Assembly: GCA_030704615.1 (NCBI GenBank)
Contig: CM060734.1
Span: 48,130,042 to 48,190,041, forward strand
Direction of reading: 5' to 3'
Source: Takakia lepidozioides
Lineage: Eukaryota > Streptophyta > Takakiopsida > Takakiales > Takakiaceae
DNA length: 60,000 bases
The position numbers and the translations under genes are program-made. This document shows, piece by piece, positions 1 through 10,003 of the stretch. Every line of letters begins with the position of its first letter. The stretch's first letter is position 1. Under the pieces are notes generated by a model that was not told where the DNA came from, did no database searches, and saw only the letters and a program-made list of their open reading frames with translations.

Positions 1-57
1 ACGATCTTGGTTGCCACAATACTGAATCAGCAGCAAATTCATGGTGTACCAACCTAC

Positions 58-117
58 CTTGAAGCGAAGCTCGTCGCTGAGGGTGGCAACTGAGGAAAGC
101 TGCCCACGTGTCTTCAA
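58..117 (-). other. possible 60-nt internal exon
   Basis: On the minus strand a pyrimidine-rich stretch ending in TTGTTGCAG is followed by 60 bases (20 codons open in one frame) and then AAG|GTAGGT, a strong plant donor. The pair of sites is good, but 20 codons are too few to name a product. It may be a downstream exon of the phosphatase-like gene at 664-1860 on the same strand. Between 118 and 663 I see only overlapping short ORFs and one further acceptor/donor-like pair near 588 and 463, with no recognisable protein. Confidence 0.25.
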
Positions 118-663
118 CTGCAACAACAAAAAGAGGTTTAGTCAGACGGATAAGAATAACATGAACTCTGGTGGTTGCAATGGTATAAACACACCTCCAC
201 GGAGCAAGCTAACTTACACCCTGCTCAGACCGTGCACACTACAACCTCCTGGCAAAAATAACCCTACTAAAAACCAGCCAGGCAAAGCAAAGAGCCATGA
301 ATGCATGCCTGGGGAACCACGTCCTGCTGCGATGATGGTGCCGGGGACAGCCCACTCCTCTTGCTCACCTGCAATGAATACACATTGCAACGCTTCAGGA
401 AGTGTATCCATAAAGGAAACCAACCAAGTAAGTTTGCGGAGAGGGGCTGGGAACAACCATACCTTGGAGCCTGCCTCCTCATGCCGGGGGGGAAATCCGG
501 AATGCTACCGCCGTAGCACTATGGTCCTTGGCGCAGGACCCACCTTCTTCACAGACGACCCCACTGCCACTCCCTGTACATGTGGTCCCTGCAAAACATA
601 TAGTGCCAGCCTTGCGTGAGAGGGCATCCGGGGGAACAAAACAAACATATCTTATCATCGATG

Positions 664-1860
664 TCATGTTGCAAACAGTAAGGTTAGTTTCACCTGCATG
701 GGCGCAGAAGTACTTCCCCCAACGACCCCATCCTCTCCCACATTCAAGCTGCCAGTCGGGGTCAGCTTCCGCGTGCTTGTGAAGACACGCACATCCTTGG
801 AGCAAAACAAATCTTGGCAGTAGGGCCAGACTGTTTCTAAAAGGTACTCTGAATCGGGCCCCTCACTGACATTGCTAGTGACATCAAACGACAATAGATG
901 GACCATGTTCAAAGGGGAGTTCCCCCTCCCCTTGTGTGGTGAATCATCCACTAGGAGGGTGTTGGATTCGTTAAATCCAGAAAATTCCGACCACACCCTC
1001 GACAGTCTCTTCTGTAAGTTCTGTACGGCAGGCCCTTTTGTGGGGTGTGGCTCTGTCTAGGGGTCACACTCCTCTTGTGACCACACAAAGAGGGGAGAAC
1101 CCTTGACCCCCTGCATCACCACTTTGAAGATGTCTGCAACATTCCCCTTGGAAGCACAGGACCATATCCCAACGTAGAAATGCCGGAAGAGAAGGTTTAA
1201 AAACTCGCAGACCTGGGGCCTTGGGAAAACATACTTGTTGGTGGTCAACACCCATGGCCAATGACGCCTCGGGTTGGGCTGAAAGTTAGGAATAGAGTGG
1301 CACAGGATCCCGTTCAGGTCTAGAACAATTAGTTTCGACTTTTCTATGAAAGGAACTTTTGAAGGGGTGTCACGGGGTCTCACCTCAGTGGGTTGGGAGA
1401 CAACAGTCACCCCGGAGGGCAAAGTTTCGGTCCCCCTGCAGCCTGGACCAGGCAAACTACCACCCTCTCCCCCTACAGCTTCCCCTTTTCCCTTGATAGA
1501 ATGAGCAATGACCCCCCCATCGTCCATGTCATCCCCACCAACTCGCTGGACCTCTCCCTCTTCAACGAGTGGACCCTGCCCCCCACTGTGAATATCATCA
1601 ACAACAGGCTGGACCTCTGTCACATCCCTACCCACTACAATTACTTCCTCCTTCTCAGGTACAATGGTCGCAGCAGGGGGGTCTTCCATAATGCCACCCG
1701 TCACACCCCCTTTTTGCCTCATCATGAGTTCCACTATCTTCTTCAGTTGTGCTTCCATTCCCCTCTCCCGCTCCGCAGAGAGAGCCGCAAGCCTCTCCAG
1801 GCCCCGATGCGGGCTGCCATTGAGTTCCCCGCTCCCTACGCATACAAACACCCACCCGTA
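664..1860 (-). pseudogene. FCP1/NIF-like (HAD) phosphatase domain ORF with an internal stop
   Basis: A reading frame enters at a good acceptor (TTTTTAACAG at about 1861) and runs to a TGA at 664-666, broken only by TAG at 1057-1059. Before the stop come an Arg/Glu-rich helical stretch (LERLAALSAERERGMEAQ), a long acidic, Gly-rich linker and the HAD motif-I region LIVLDLNGILCHS, then FYVGIWSCAS and FVWSQEEC. After the stop, in the same frame, come RVWSEFSGFN, NTLLVDDSPHKGRGN (the DDSP motif) and YLLETVWPYC. Order and motifs match the NLI-interacting-factor/FCP1-homology family, which removes phosphate from Ser/Thr, classically on the RNA polymerase II CTD. The first motif reads DLNG rather than DLDG, as in some plant FCP1-homology proteins; I cannot say whether it is active. 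The stop sits in a variable loop, so this is a broken gene, an unusual splice event or a sequence error. Confidence 0.6.
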
Positions 1861-2204
1861 CTGTTAAAAACCAGAAGAAGAGGCCGAATGTGCAGGATTT
1901 CAGGCATTCGGAGATGGCTGGGTTTGGCATAACACCCCTCGTGTACCATGCTTGGGGGCCCCACATACCCACCAAATCTTAGTACAACAACAGATTCATG
2001 AATGGAAACCGGACTTCAAAACATACCTGGCTCAAAACAGACTCTGATGGGGTGCCAGTCGCATAGTTCTTTTGCTCCGCCCCGAGCTCGGACAGTGACG
2101 GGCTCCGCGCTTTGCGTCTTTTCTGTATTTGCCCATCCACACACTGTCAGTACAAAATGCCAGGAGCATATGGACAAAGCACTGCCCTGCATATCACATA
2201 ACAA

Positions 2205-2939
2205 CTAATTCTGCACAAGCAATAAAACCCTCTCGTGGGTGTCTCTTCCATCAGAACATGCCACAACGTAGGAGCAATGAGAAGGGGGTGAGGAGATTAC
2301 CAAACGGGCTGCTTGGCCTGCAACTCCTGCCCAGCCCCAACGCGAGGGGTTCGTGACACAAGCACGCGCTTGCTTCATCCCTTCAGCCTTTGCAAGTCCA
2401 CGAGGGGACTCCCAGTAGGCAACAAGCTTATCCCAATAGGCGGGTTCAGTGTTCATTGGCCTCACACCAGTCTTTGCCCATTTATCTTTCAGTTTTGCTC
2501 TTTCTCCTTTCATTATCTTCCCACATTGCTTCACTATAAAATCACGATTGGCAGGGATAGGTCTGTACTCGTACATTCCATTTATGCCCTCTATTACTGT
2601 TGACATGGCACTCTGGGACTGCTGGTCAATGTCTTGTACGCTTGAGTCAAGGTAACGCAATGCCAGGCCACGCAAATCACGCTGCCAGTGTTCCTTACCT
2701 TCGCAGCCAACATTGATGACTCCATTTCCATGCACCTCCACCTTGTGGCGCTTTAGCCCTGCAGCCACCCTTCCCTCTCCATCTCCTTCCCATTGTTTCA
2801 TGGCATGGCGTCGTTCCTTCCTCAGCTCTGATGTCCGTTTCCTGCCCCCATGCTCTGGAGCAGCGCCGTCATACGTTGTGGGGGTGACTGATGTGTGCCG
2901 GAGGGGGGAGGGCCGTATGGAGATGTGGGAGGCCCCCAT
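2205..2939 (-). CDS. basic Ptta/En-Spm-like transposase or SANT-like protein fragment
   Basis: This 244-codon ORF has a Lys/Arg-rich N-terminal half (RKRTSELRKERRHAMKQ) and a segment with PIPANRDFIVKQCGKIMKGE, KDKWAKTGVRP and YWDKLVAYWESP. That spacing of Trp, basic residues and a downstream GW.G tract is reminiscent of the plant transposase Ptta/En-Spm family (Pfam Transposase_24), often partner proteins of CACTA elements. The match is by eye and weak. An overlapping minus-strand frame at 2822-3133 encodes a Pro/Gln/Trp-rich stretch that could be the true upstream part, joined by a frameshift or a splice. The ORF lies upstream of the phosphatase ORF on the same strand and may be part of the same gene. 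1861-2204 has a donor-like CAG|GTATGT near 2024 but no recognised product; 3140-3540 shows nothing I can name. Confidence 0.35.
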   Translation of the reverse strand: MGASHISIRPSPLRHTSVTPTTYDGAAPEHGGRKRTSELRKERRHAMKQWEGDGEGRVAAGLKRHKVEVHGNGVINVGCEGKEHWQRDLRGLALRYLDSSVQDIDQQSQSAMSTVIEGINGMYEYRPIPANRDFIVKQCGKIMKGERAKLKDKWAKTGVRPMNTEPAYWDKLVAYWESPRGLAKAEGMKQARACVTNPSRWGWAGVAGQAARLVISSPPSHCSYVVACSDGRDTHERVLLLVQN

Positions 2940-3539
2940 TGTGACGTGCCAGCATCAGAAAGCCAGCGCCACGACCCCGAAGCAGGGGGGGCTCCCCATG
3001 GTGCACTCTGTTGTGGAGACCATGCGGCAGGGGGTGGGTGCCAAGGTTGGTGTTGGTTGGCATTGTGTGGTGGCTGTGAGTGCTTTGCTGCAGCTTCACT
3101 CCCCTTCCGCTGCCAAAAACATCCCACACACAAGGTGCATCAGCTGTAGTCCTACTGAACACAACGTCACCAGAGCACAAACGATCCCACAACCACAACT
3201 ATGGATTGGCTGACCTCAAACCCACTCCCCTGCAGCGCAAGTGCCAAAAACTGAAAAGGAGAGGGACAGAATGTCCTCATAACATGTAAGGCCATTCATT
3301 GGTGAAGAAACATAATGTGGGCGGGTTCACATCAGTACCATCATACACACTTACCAGGAAACAGAACATCCATCTGGGTTTTGCACATAGGGAGTGGACA
3401 TCTATTCACACAATCAGCAAATGGTTGTATGGCGGAGCCCAGCATCGGAGCCCCAAAAGGCCTAAAGACTCTCAATGTTTGTAAACACAGGTGCAGACAC
3501 AATTCAATTGATAGCTTGGATATCCGGTGGTCTGTATGG

Positions 3540-4735
3540 TGATAGCACCCCGGGCAGTGAGTCAGACAATGACCCTATGACGTTGGTAGTAAGACTTACC
3601 TTCGTATAAAGCATTGATCCGGGTTTTCCAGATATCCTCTAGAAATCCCTTCACACAAGCATCAATCTGCTGTGTGATTTGCCCAAAAACTAGGCCTCAG
3701 GAGGGCCTGGGCTTTTGGCTCAGCCTCGAGTCTTTCAAAGTTGGTAAACAGGGGTACAGGCACAATTCCCTTGATAGAATTGAAGAGAGCGTCTCTTTGG
3801 TGAGAGAACCCCGGACAGCGTATCAGAAAATGAATATTGTCTTCAGATTGCCCACACAACGGACAATTGCACTCTCCCTTTCCGATCTGCTTCTGTTTGC
3901 TGTTCAAAGGTAGGCTTCCTGCCCTGAGTTTAAATTTCAGTCTAGTGCCGAGAGTGGGTGGACCCTTCAGGTCATCCAAGATGTCCACCCCCATGTCACT
4001 GACTGGAAACAAGTTCAGGGAAGTTCTCTGCCTAACTTCATTTTCATCAGACAATCTCATGGCAACAGACATGGCTTCAGACACTACAGCCTGTAAGGCA
4101 GATTTATCCAGCAGGGTCAAGACTTGCGGATCCAGGTCCAGGTCCTTGAGAATCTTTTCTACTCTCTTCTGCCAGGACTTAGTCTGTTTGACAGGGCGGT
4201 CCTGTTTCCAAGATTTAGAGTCGATCAACTTAGGATATCTGGTGTTGGGCATATGTTGCAGCTGACCCCACCATCTGACCTTGAATTCATCTCGTCGGGA
4301 GCTTAAGGATGGGATGCCAAACTCACCCCCGAACAGCCACATTGGCTGTTTTCTCCATGCTGACATACACTCCTTAAGCACCCCCACTTGAATGGATTCT
4401 AGAGACTTAGCCTGGTTGGAGTTATCAACCCATATAGCAGATCCGTACTCCAAGGCAGGTCTAATAACGCGACAAAGCATGGTTTTCTTAACCTCAGAGA
4501 TGACCCCTCTGCAGTGGAAAAATTTAGTGAGCCCCAGAGCTTTGCCCTTGCCAGTTTGAACAACTTTCCGTATATGTGCATCCCAATTACAATTGGAGGA
4601 AAACTCAACGCCTAGGTAAGTGTAGGAAGGGAGGACCGAGATCTCTTGGCTACCCCACTGCCACTTAAGATCACTTCCTCCCTCTCCTCTGTCGTTGATT
4701 GCTACCACTGCACATTTCTGCCTAACTTCATTTTC
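3540..4735 (-). pseudogene. LINE reverse transcriptase C-terminal region and zf-RVT, truncated
   Basis: The ORF at 3662-4708 reads as the distal part of a non-LTR reverse transcriptase: SYTYLGVEFSSNCNWDAHIR (post-catalytic RT region), CRVIRPALEYGSAIW, then a connector and a C-terminal zinc knuckle, CPLCGQSEDNIHFLIRCPGF, of the zf-RVT type. The catalytic YADD box is absent, so the fragment is 5'-truncated in its own orientation. Past the ORF stop, another frame encodes QIDACVKGFLEDIWKTRINA, which recurs in the LINE fragment at 7111-7312 and so marks the true C-terminus. The upstream edge abuts the plus-strand LINE fragment at about 4735. Non-functional remnant. Confidence 0.8.
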
Positions 4736-5850
4736 TGCCCAATCACATCTCCTCTACGCTGATGATGTTGCCCTTTTGGCACAATCCCCGGTCTTTCTGC
4801 AACGCCATCTCTAAATTTTGGAACAGTTCTGCAAAGACTATGGGATGCAAGTCAATCTTAGCAAGACCAAGATCATGGTCTTCAATGGCCAGGCTGATCG
4901 TAGATTCATCTTCAACCAGCAGGAAATTGAGATTGTCAAATCATACCGGTACCTAGGTCTGGTTATCCACTCCCCCAAGTTTCACTTTGCAGCCACTGCC
5001 TTGGACAGATTGACTAAAGGTAAGGCGGCCTCCGTCCGCCTTCACGCCAAATGCAAGCAAATACATGTGCGGCATCCCCCGACCAAAAAGTGTCTGTTTG
5101 ACACCGTCGTCAGCCCTGCTACCATCTATGGTTGTGAGTTCTGGGCACCTGGTGTCCCTGTCTCCTGGTGGGAAAAGATTTTGGAACCATTACAGTCATC
5201 TTTTCTCCAAGCAATGCTTGGCGCCAGGAGCACAACTCCCTCTCAGATCCTAGGTGCAGAGTTCGCATGTGTACCATTGCAATCCGAGGCACAGTTCAGG
5301 CTTACAATCTGTGAGGAATAGATTGCAGGCCCTTCCACCCAAAGGGCTAGTGGCAAGGGCCCTCACAACAAAGCTGCAGGTTTCGGGAACTCCTGGTATG
5401 CTCGAGTGGACAGTTTATTTCAACGTAACGGACTTTCTACTACTTTCCTATTACCAATGAACCCAGATGAGGTGGACATCACATCCACACATGACCGCAA
5501 CAGACTTCGAGAGAGCTTATGGAATTACATGTGAAGAGAACTTGGATGCTACCCAATCTCACAACAAAGCTCCACTTCTATCGAGAGACATTCTTGGTGC
5601 TCCGCGATGATAGAATCTTGAGACCAAATTACCTTTCAGCACCCTTAGCTCCTTCCCTCCTGAGGGCATTGGGGCAGTTCAGGGTGGGTTCCCACAACCT
5701 ACGGATAGAGACTGGCAGATGGGAAAACTTGCAACGGGAGGACCGCCTATGTCCAGCTTGCATAGGGCGCAGCAAGGAAATTGAAACTGAAGAACACTTC
5801 TTCTTCTACTGCCCTCTATACTACGAGATCCGATTGAACAACTTTATGGA
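4735..5850 (+). pseudogene. LINE reverse transcriptase fragment with YADD box, inverted relative to its neighbour
   Basis: The plus strand encodes LYADDVALLAQSP (YADD catalytic box, codons 4755-4766), a TAA stop at 4812, then in the same frame EQFCKDYGMQVNLSKTKIMV and YRYLGLVIHS, typical of RT after the active site. The frame stops near 5321. A second piece (5519-5890) carries LPNLTTKLHFYRE and a Cys/His knuckle (CPACIGRSKEIETEEHFFFYCP), the zf-RVT-like end. Several frames are needed, so it is dead. This subfamily differs in sequence from the minus-strand fragment next door, so the junction joins two LINE families or two diverged copies. Confidence 0.75.
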
Positions 5851-5893
5851 TATGTGCATCCCAGTTTCAGTTTCAGGAGAACTCAACGCCCAT
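5851..5893 (-). mobile_element. short inverted LINE fragment
   Basis: About 43 bases here resemble 4569-4613, both reading on the minus strand as the GVEFS..NWDAHI region of the LINE at 3540-4735. The sense LINE at 4735-5850 is thus flanked on both sides by antisense pieces containing the same short region. Confidence 0.5.
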
Positions 5894-5925
5894 AGAACAT
5901 GAACAGAAGTAGGGGTAGAACTCAC

Positions 5926-6225
5926 CTCATGCGCAGCGGGTTTGTGCCGTTTGCGCACCTTTTGGAGAGACTCTGCAGATGGAGGTGCAATTTCCGCCGA
6001 ACTGTCCTCCACCTCATCGTCGTCGCCCATGCTATAGTCGCTTGTGTCAAAATCCGAACTGGAAGACCGCCCACTGCTCTGCCTTCCCTCTCGCACCGAC
6101 GCCATCTGTACCAGATTCAGTCGAGCCAGGCGGGGGCTCCTTCGCACCGCGGGGCTGGAATGTGCACAAGTGGGAGGAGGTGATGCTGCCTCGGCGGTCG
6201 ACCGCTTCTTACTAGGCGTGGACAT
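5926..6225 (-). CDS. candidate first coding exon, Ser/Asp/Arg-rich nuclear-type protein
   Basis: From ATG at 6225 the minus strand encodes about 100 residues with a basic start (STPSKKRS), an Arg patch (RRSPRLARLN), a Ser run followed by an acidic patch (SDFDTSDYSMGDDDEVED) and a second basic cluster (KVRKRHKP), ending at GAG|GTGAGT, a near-perfect donor. Composition suggests a nuclear, perhaps DNA-binding, low-complexity N-terminus; I do not recognise the family. Immediately downstream lies the LINE mosaic, which would then sit in the intron, and the next same-strand coding segments are at 2.2-3.1 and 0.7-1.9 kb. A telo-box pair lies about 200 bases upstream. It could also belong to an unrelated or dead gene. 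Confidence 0.4.
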
Positions 6226-6423
6226 AGACCATGACAAAGATGAAGACGAGCGAGGACATAGACCATGAGGAAGACCAAGACATGCAAAGGAGGAAAGAAG
6301 GACAAGGAGGGGAGTGTGATCACACACCCCCCGAGCTCAAGGTGAAGATCCGGCCGTTGTTGATTTCAAATATGAACACGTGTCGTGCATCCGACACTAT
6401 GGCCTTTTCGACTTTGAGACGTT

Positions 6424-6435
6424 AAACCCTAAACC
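6424..6435 (-). promoter_or_regulatory. telo-box-like motif upstream of the 6225 exon
   Basis: AAACCCTAAACC at 6424-6435 contains the plant telo-box AAACCCTA, an element known from promoters of plant growth-related genes. It lies about 200 bases 5' of the ATG at 6225. The role is inferred from position. The rest of 6226-6900 shows no recognisable gene. Confidence 0.3.
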
Positions 6436-6904
6436 ACTTACAGTCCTCCAGACAACTAGATGTAGTGATTCACACAACTGACATTTGGTTGGCCTGTTAT
6501 GCAGGCTTGTTCTGTAATCTCCAGTGGACATCATACAGTTTCTTTGTTTCTTTCATTTTTTGTAATGCTTGAACAGTTCATATCCTCAATGTCTTATTGC
6601 AGTCCAGGCTTCAAGCAAATGAGAGGTAGTCCTGGTAGGATGGTCAATGTCCTTAAAAGCGGCCTTGTCTATTATCCATCCAAAAACTAAAGGTCTCATC
6701 TATCATGGTTAATATATGCTTGGATAAGAAAATGACTCGGTATGTCTTCTTTTTCACAATCACGGGGAGGGTTACCTCGTTATTTGTTTGTTGTTCTACT
6801 CCTTGTGGCCCTTTAGGAATCCCACAGACGTGATACACATATCTCTTTCCTCACTTTCGGTCCTTCACTGACTACCAGAAATGTCACACCGTATGTCTGC
6901 ATCT

Positions 6905-7560
6905 GAAACTTTTCACCTTTGAGACAACATTGCAGCACGCTCTGCTAGCTTCACATTGTTTTGCAGGCACCAAGTAAAGCCCCACACTAAAGCATCTGGT
7001 TTAATTGGCATTCTGTTGATGAAATTCTCCGCCTCATCCAAGCGCCCTGCACGGCCAAGAAGGTCAACCATGCAGCCAAAATGTTTTCCTGTTGGAATGA
7101 TTCTATTATCACACACAGCAGATTGATGCTTGTGTGAAGGGTTTTCTAGAGGATATCTGGAAAACCCGGATTAATTCCTTATATGATGGTAAGTCTTACT
7201 ACCACCGTCAGCCCCTGACGGAGGTAGGTTCTGTTCTTTTGTTCCCGCTCAAACTGGGCGCAGGGTCAATGGCCACAAGGCTACGGCATACAACGTCTTA
7301 TGAGTACAATCTATAATCTCTACTCATAGAATGGAAATAGTGTTGTCCTTCATCTACTAGGCCCATATGGCTGCATGCAGACAGAACTGCAATGAGTGTA
7401 ACATCATTTGGCTTCACCCCTTGCTGTTTCAAAACTTGGTTGAAAAGTTGCAGAGCATCTTTGCCATGCCCTTGCTGAGAATATCCGAAGACCTGCTTGC
7501 CCTCTTCTACAGCTGGGCACAGGGAGTGTCGTTGAGGCTGAAAAGGGGAAATTTGACCAG
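6905..7560 (-). pseudogene. PPR protein remnant (PLS/E type), interrupted
   Basis: Reading on the minus strand, 7560 to 7313 encodes GYSQQGHGKDALQLFNQVLK, then GVKPNDVTLIAVLSACSHMG and VDEGQHYFHSMSRDY. This is a textbook PPR repeat followed by the next motif. After about 200 foreign bases the protein resumes at 7110 with IPTGKHFGCMVDLLGRAGRL, DEAENFINRMPIKPDALVWG and NNVKLAERAA, the usual final PPR and start of the E domain. Such proteins bind organellar RNA and in plants often direct C-to-U editing. No DYW domain or upstream repeats are seen. The insert at 7111-7312 and missing ends make this a pseudogene. Confidence 0.75.
7111..7312 (+). mobile_element. LINE 3'-end fragment inserted in a PPR pseudogene
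   Basis: Bases 7121-7215 match the reverse complement of about 3575-3665 (the C-terminal coding end of the minus-strand LINE), both encoding QIDACVKGFLEDIWKTRIN. Flanks are similar (TTCTATTATC at 7101-7110, ATCTATAATC at 7303-7312), which may be a degraded target-site duplication. No A-tail is seen. The distal part diverges from the 3.5-kb copy after about 7212. Confidence 0.6.
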
Positions 7561-7576
7561 GTCATATCCGTTTGTG

Positions 7577-8045
7577 TTACTTCGAAGGTGTGGGCCAGCC
7601 TGCCAGAAGGTCAAAACAGGTGCATGCTGACATATGAAAGTCTGGCGTCGTGGAGATTGTTGGCTGTGAGGTGGGGATGGGGTTATCATCTTTCCTGGTA
7701 AATGAAGATATGATTGACATATCTCCTCTCCCATAAACTGTCACATTTCCTATAGGAAGTTCTTGTGACGCCCTTGACATGCTGTTGATGTGAATGAAAG
7801 CAGGCTGCAGTAGCAACAATGGAGAATTCAGGGTGTTTGGATTGGGGCAGAGCATACCATGGAAGAGAACAAGGGGCCCAATAGTTCGTGCAGTTGGGGG
7901 AGTTGATGTATGTACTTCCCCACACGGCCTTTGCCTCTCTTCACCATCTGTACCGAAGGTGCATAGATGGAACAAATCTCCAGTCTTTTGGTGTGCTCTT
8001 GTAATTCTGATATGCCCATAGACCCACTTCTCTCTCCTGTCTGTC
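7577..8045. other. spacer upstream of the CACTA transposase
   Basis: Several overlapping short ORFs occur on both strands but none resembles a known family. The region probably includes 5' sequence of the CACTA element. I could not find a convincing CACTA-type terminal inverted repeat. Confidence 0.3.
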
Positions 8046-9790
8046 TTGAGTTCCCCAACAAAAATGAGTTCCCCTCGCCCATGCGGAGGACTTCCAATTA
8101 ATCACCCCTGTAGACAGAACAACCGGGATGACAGGTTGTGGGAAAGAGAAGTGGCACGTGCCCGAGCCCTTGGGCTTTCAAGGATGCCATGCCCATGTGA
8201 ACGTTGTTTGGGCACTACAAGTAGATCTGAGGACGGTGTGCGCACACATCTCCTTCACCACAAAAGACATGAAGCATTTCGGGTGTGGATTGGAGATGGA
8301 CCTGCAGACGAAGACGATGAGGAGTGGGCACAATTGGACAATGCACACCCCCGAGGGAGCCATACAGACAGGCCAGACGAGGACTATGTCATGGGCGCAG
8401 GACAGGAACCAGGCATGGACGGAGGGGTGGAGATTACTCGAATGTTGCAGGAAGCATTCCACATCATGGACGATGCTGAAGAGGGGGACGGCGCTGCGAC
8501 AACTGGGGATGGTGATGACGCAGGAAATGAAGGCATTCACGTGGGGGAAGGCGTGGAAGGAGGTGGAGATGGAAATGAGAATTCTGCACACATGACACTA
8601 GAAGAAGCATGTGTGCCACTGTACGAGGGATGCAAATCCACAAAGCTTGCTGCTTGTTGATGAACCTGTGCACAACCCACGGTGTGTCAGACCATTTTGT
8701 GGACGAGTTGTTCTCTTTGCTTCGGCTGAACTTGCTTCCACAACCAAATGAAATGCCAAAAAGCTGTCACATGGCCAACAAAATGATTGGGAAGCTCGGC
8801 CTCAACTACGTGAAAATACATGCATGTCCAAAAGGACATGTACTTTTCAGAAGAGAGTACAAGGACGCTATGGAGTGCCCCAAATGCGGTGCAGCCCGAT
8901 ACCATGATGTGGGCAGGTTACAACAGCCAGCCAAGGTGTTGAGGCACTTTCCCCTTATCCCCCGTCTATTACGAATGTACAAATGCAAGACCATTAGTGA
9001 GCTCATGACTTGGCATTCCAGGAATGCCTCAAACGATGGTTTGGTAAGGCATGTCCCAGATTCCCTTGCATGGAAGCATATAGATGCAACTTGGCCCGAT
9101 TTCGCCGAGGACCCACGCAATGTGCGATTGGCTGTATCTACGGATGGAGTAAACCCATACGGATCAAAGAGTTGCACATGGTCCACATGGCCCGTGCAGT
9201 TGGTGGCATACAACCTGCCACCATGGTTGACAACAAAGAAATTCTTTGTCATGTTGTCTCTCTTGATTCCAGGCAAGGAGTCCGTGACAAATGCAAACAT
9301 AGATGTGTATTTGCAACCATTGATTGAAGAGCTACAGGAACTATGGATTGGAGTTGAAGCTTACGACATTTTGAAACCAGTAGGGCAACGGAGTTTCACC
9401 CTCCGTGCCATACTCATGTGGTCAATCCACGATTTCCCCGCATATGGCCTTGTTGCGGGTTGCAAGACGAAGGGCTACAAAGGGTGCCCCATTTGTGGGC
9501 CCTATGTGGATTCACGGCACTCAAAGCCATTAGGGAAGACAATATACATGGGGCATCGACGTTACCTTGCAAGAAACCACCCCTACCGACGAGCAGGCCG
9601 ACACTTCAATGGATGTGTTGAAAAGAGAATGGCACCAAATGCTGTGACACCGGAGGAGACATTGCAATTTGCAAAGGAGAAAGAGGCGTTCATGGAGATT
9701 GGAGGGAGAGAAGGAAGTAGTGCGGATCCAGCCATGTCGCACGGGGTGAAGCGCCGGACAATCCTTTGGGATTTGCCATACTGGAAGGTG
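8046..9790 (+). pseudogene. CACTA (En/Spm) transposase, Transpos_assoc and Tnp2 domains
   Basis: The N-terminal ORF (8046-8660) has the transposase-associated zinc region: DRLWEREVARARALGLSRMP, CPCERCLGTT and a VRTHLLHHKRHEAFRVWIGD segment. An acidic linker follows. The Tnp2 part (about 8640-9790) contains a Cys pair (CPKGHV...CPKCGAARY), AVSTDGVNPYGS (first catalytic Asp region), MLSLLIPGKES, AILMWSIHDFPAYGLVAGCK (second Asp region), a CPICG knuckle and LWDLPYWK. This is the plant Transposase_21/Tnp2 family, which acts in the nucleus on CACTA termini. Near 8650 (GCTTGCTGCTTGTTG) the frame must shift by one base to join both halves, so the copy is broken or mis-sequenced. The protein breaks off at YWK|GTGCATG, a plausible donor; the next exon begins near 10016 after TTTTTGCCCATAG. 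Confidence 0.85.
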
Positions 9791-10003
9791 CATGAATCCC
9801 CCCCCCCCATTCACTCACTTTCTTTCACATTGTGCTTCCTGGAATTACCTTTACTGTCAGGAGTCCTTCCACCAACTCCTAAGTCAGTGTAACTACTATG
9901 CAGTAGATGTTGAAGTCGTACACCTCACTGTGTAGAGGATCGTGCAGTTGTTGAAAGCAGAATGTAGTAACATGGACAACTTCTGCCACATATTCTACTA
10001 TTT

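Noticed and set aside
1393-1932. 179-codon plus-strand ORF
   Set aside because: Antisense to the phosphatase-like frame, which has recognisable motifs; Pro/Thr-rich composition is a by-product.
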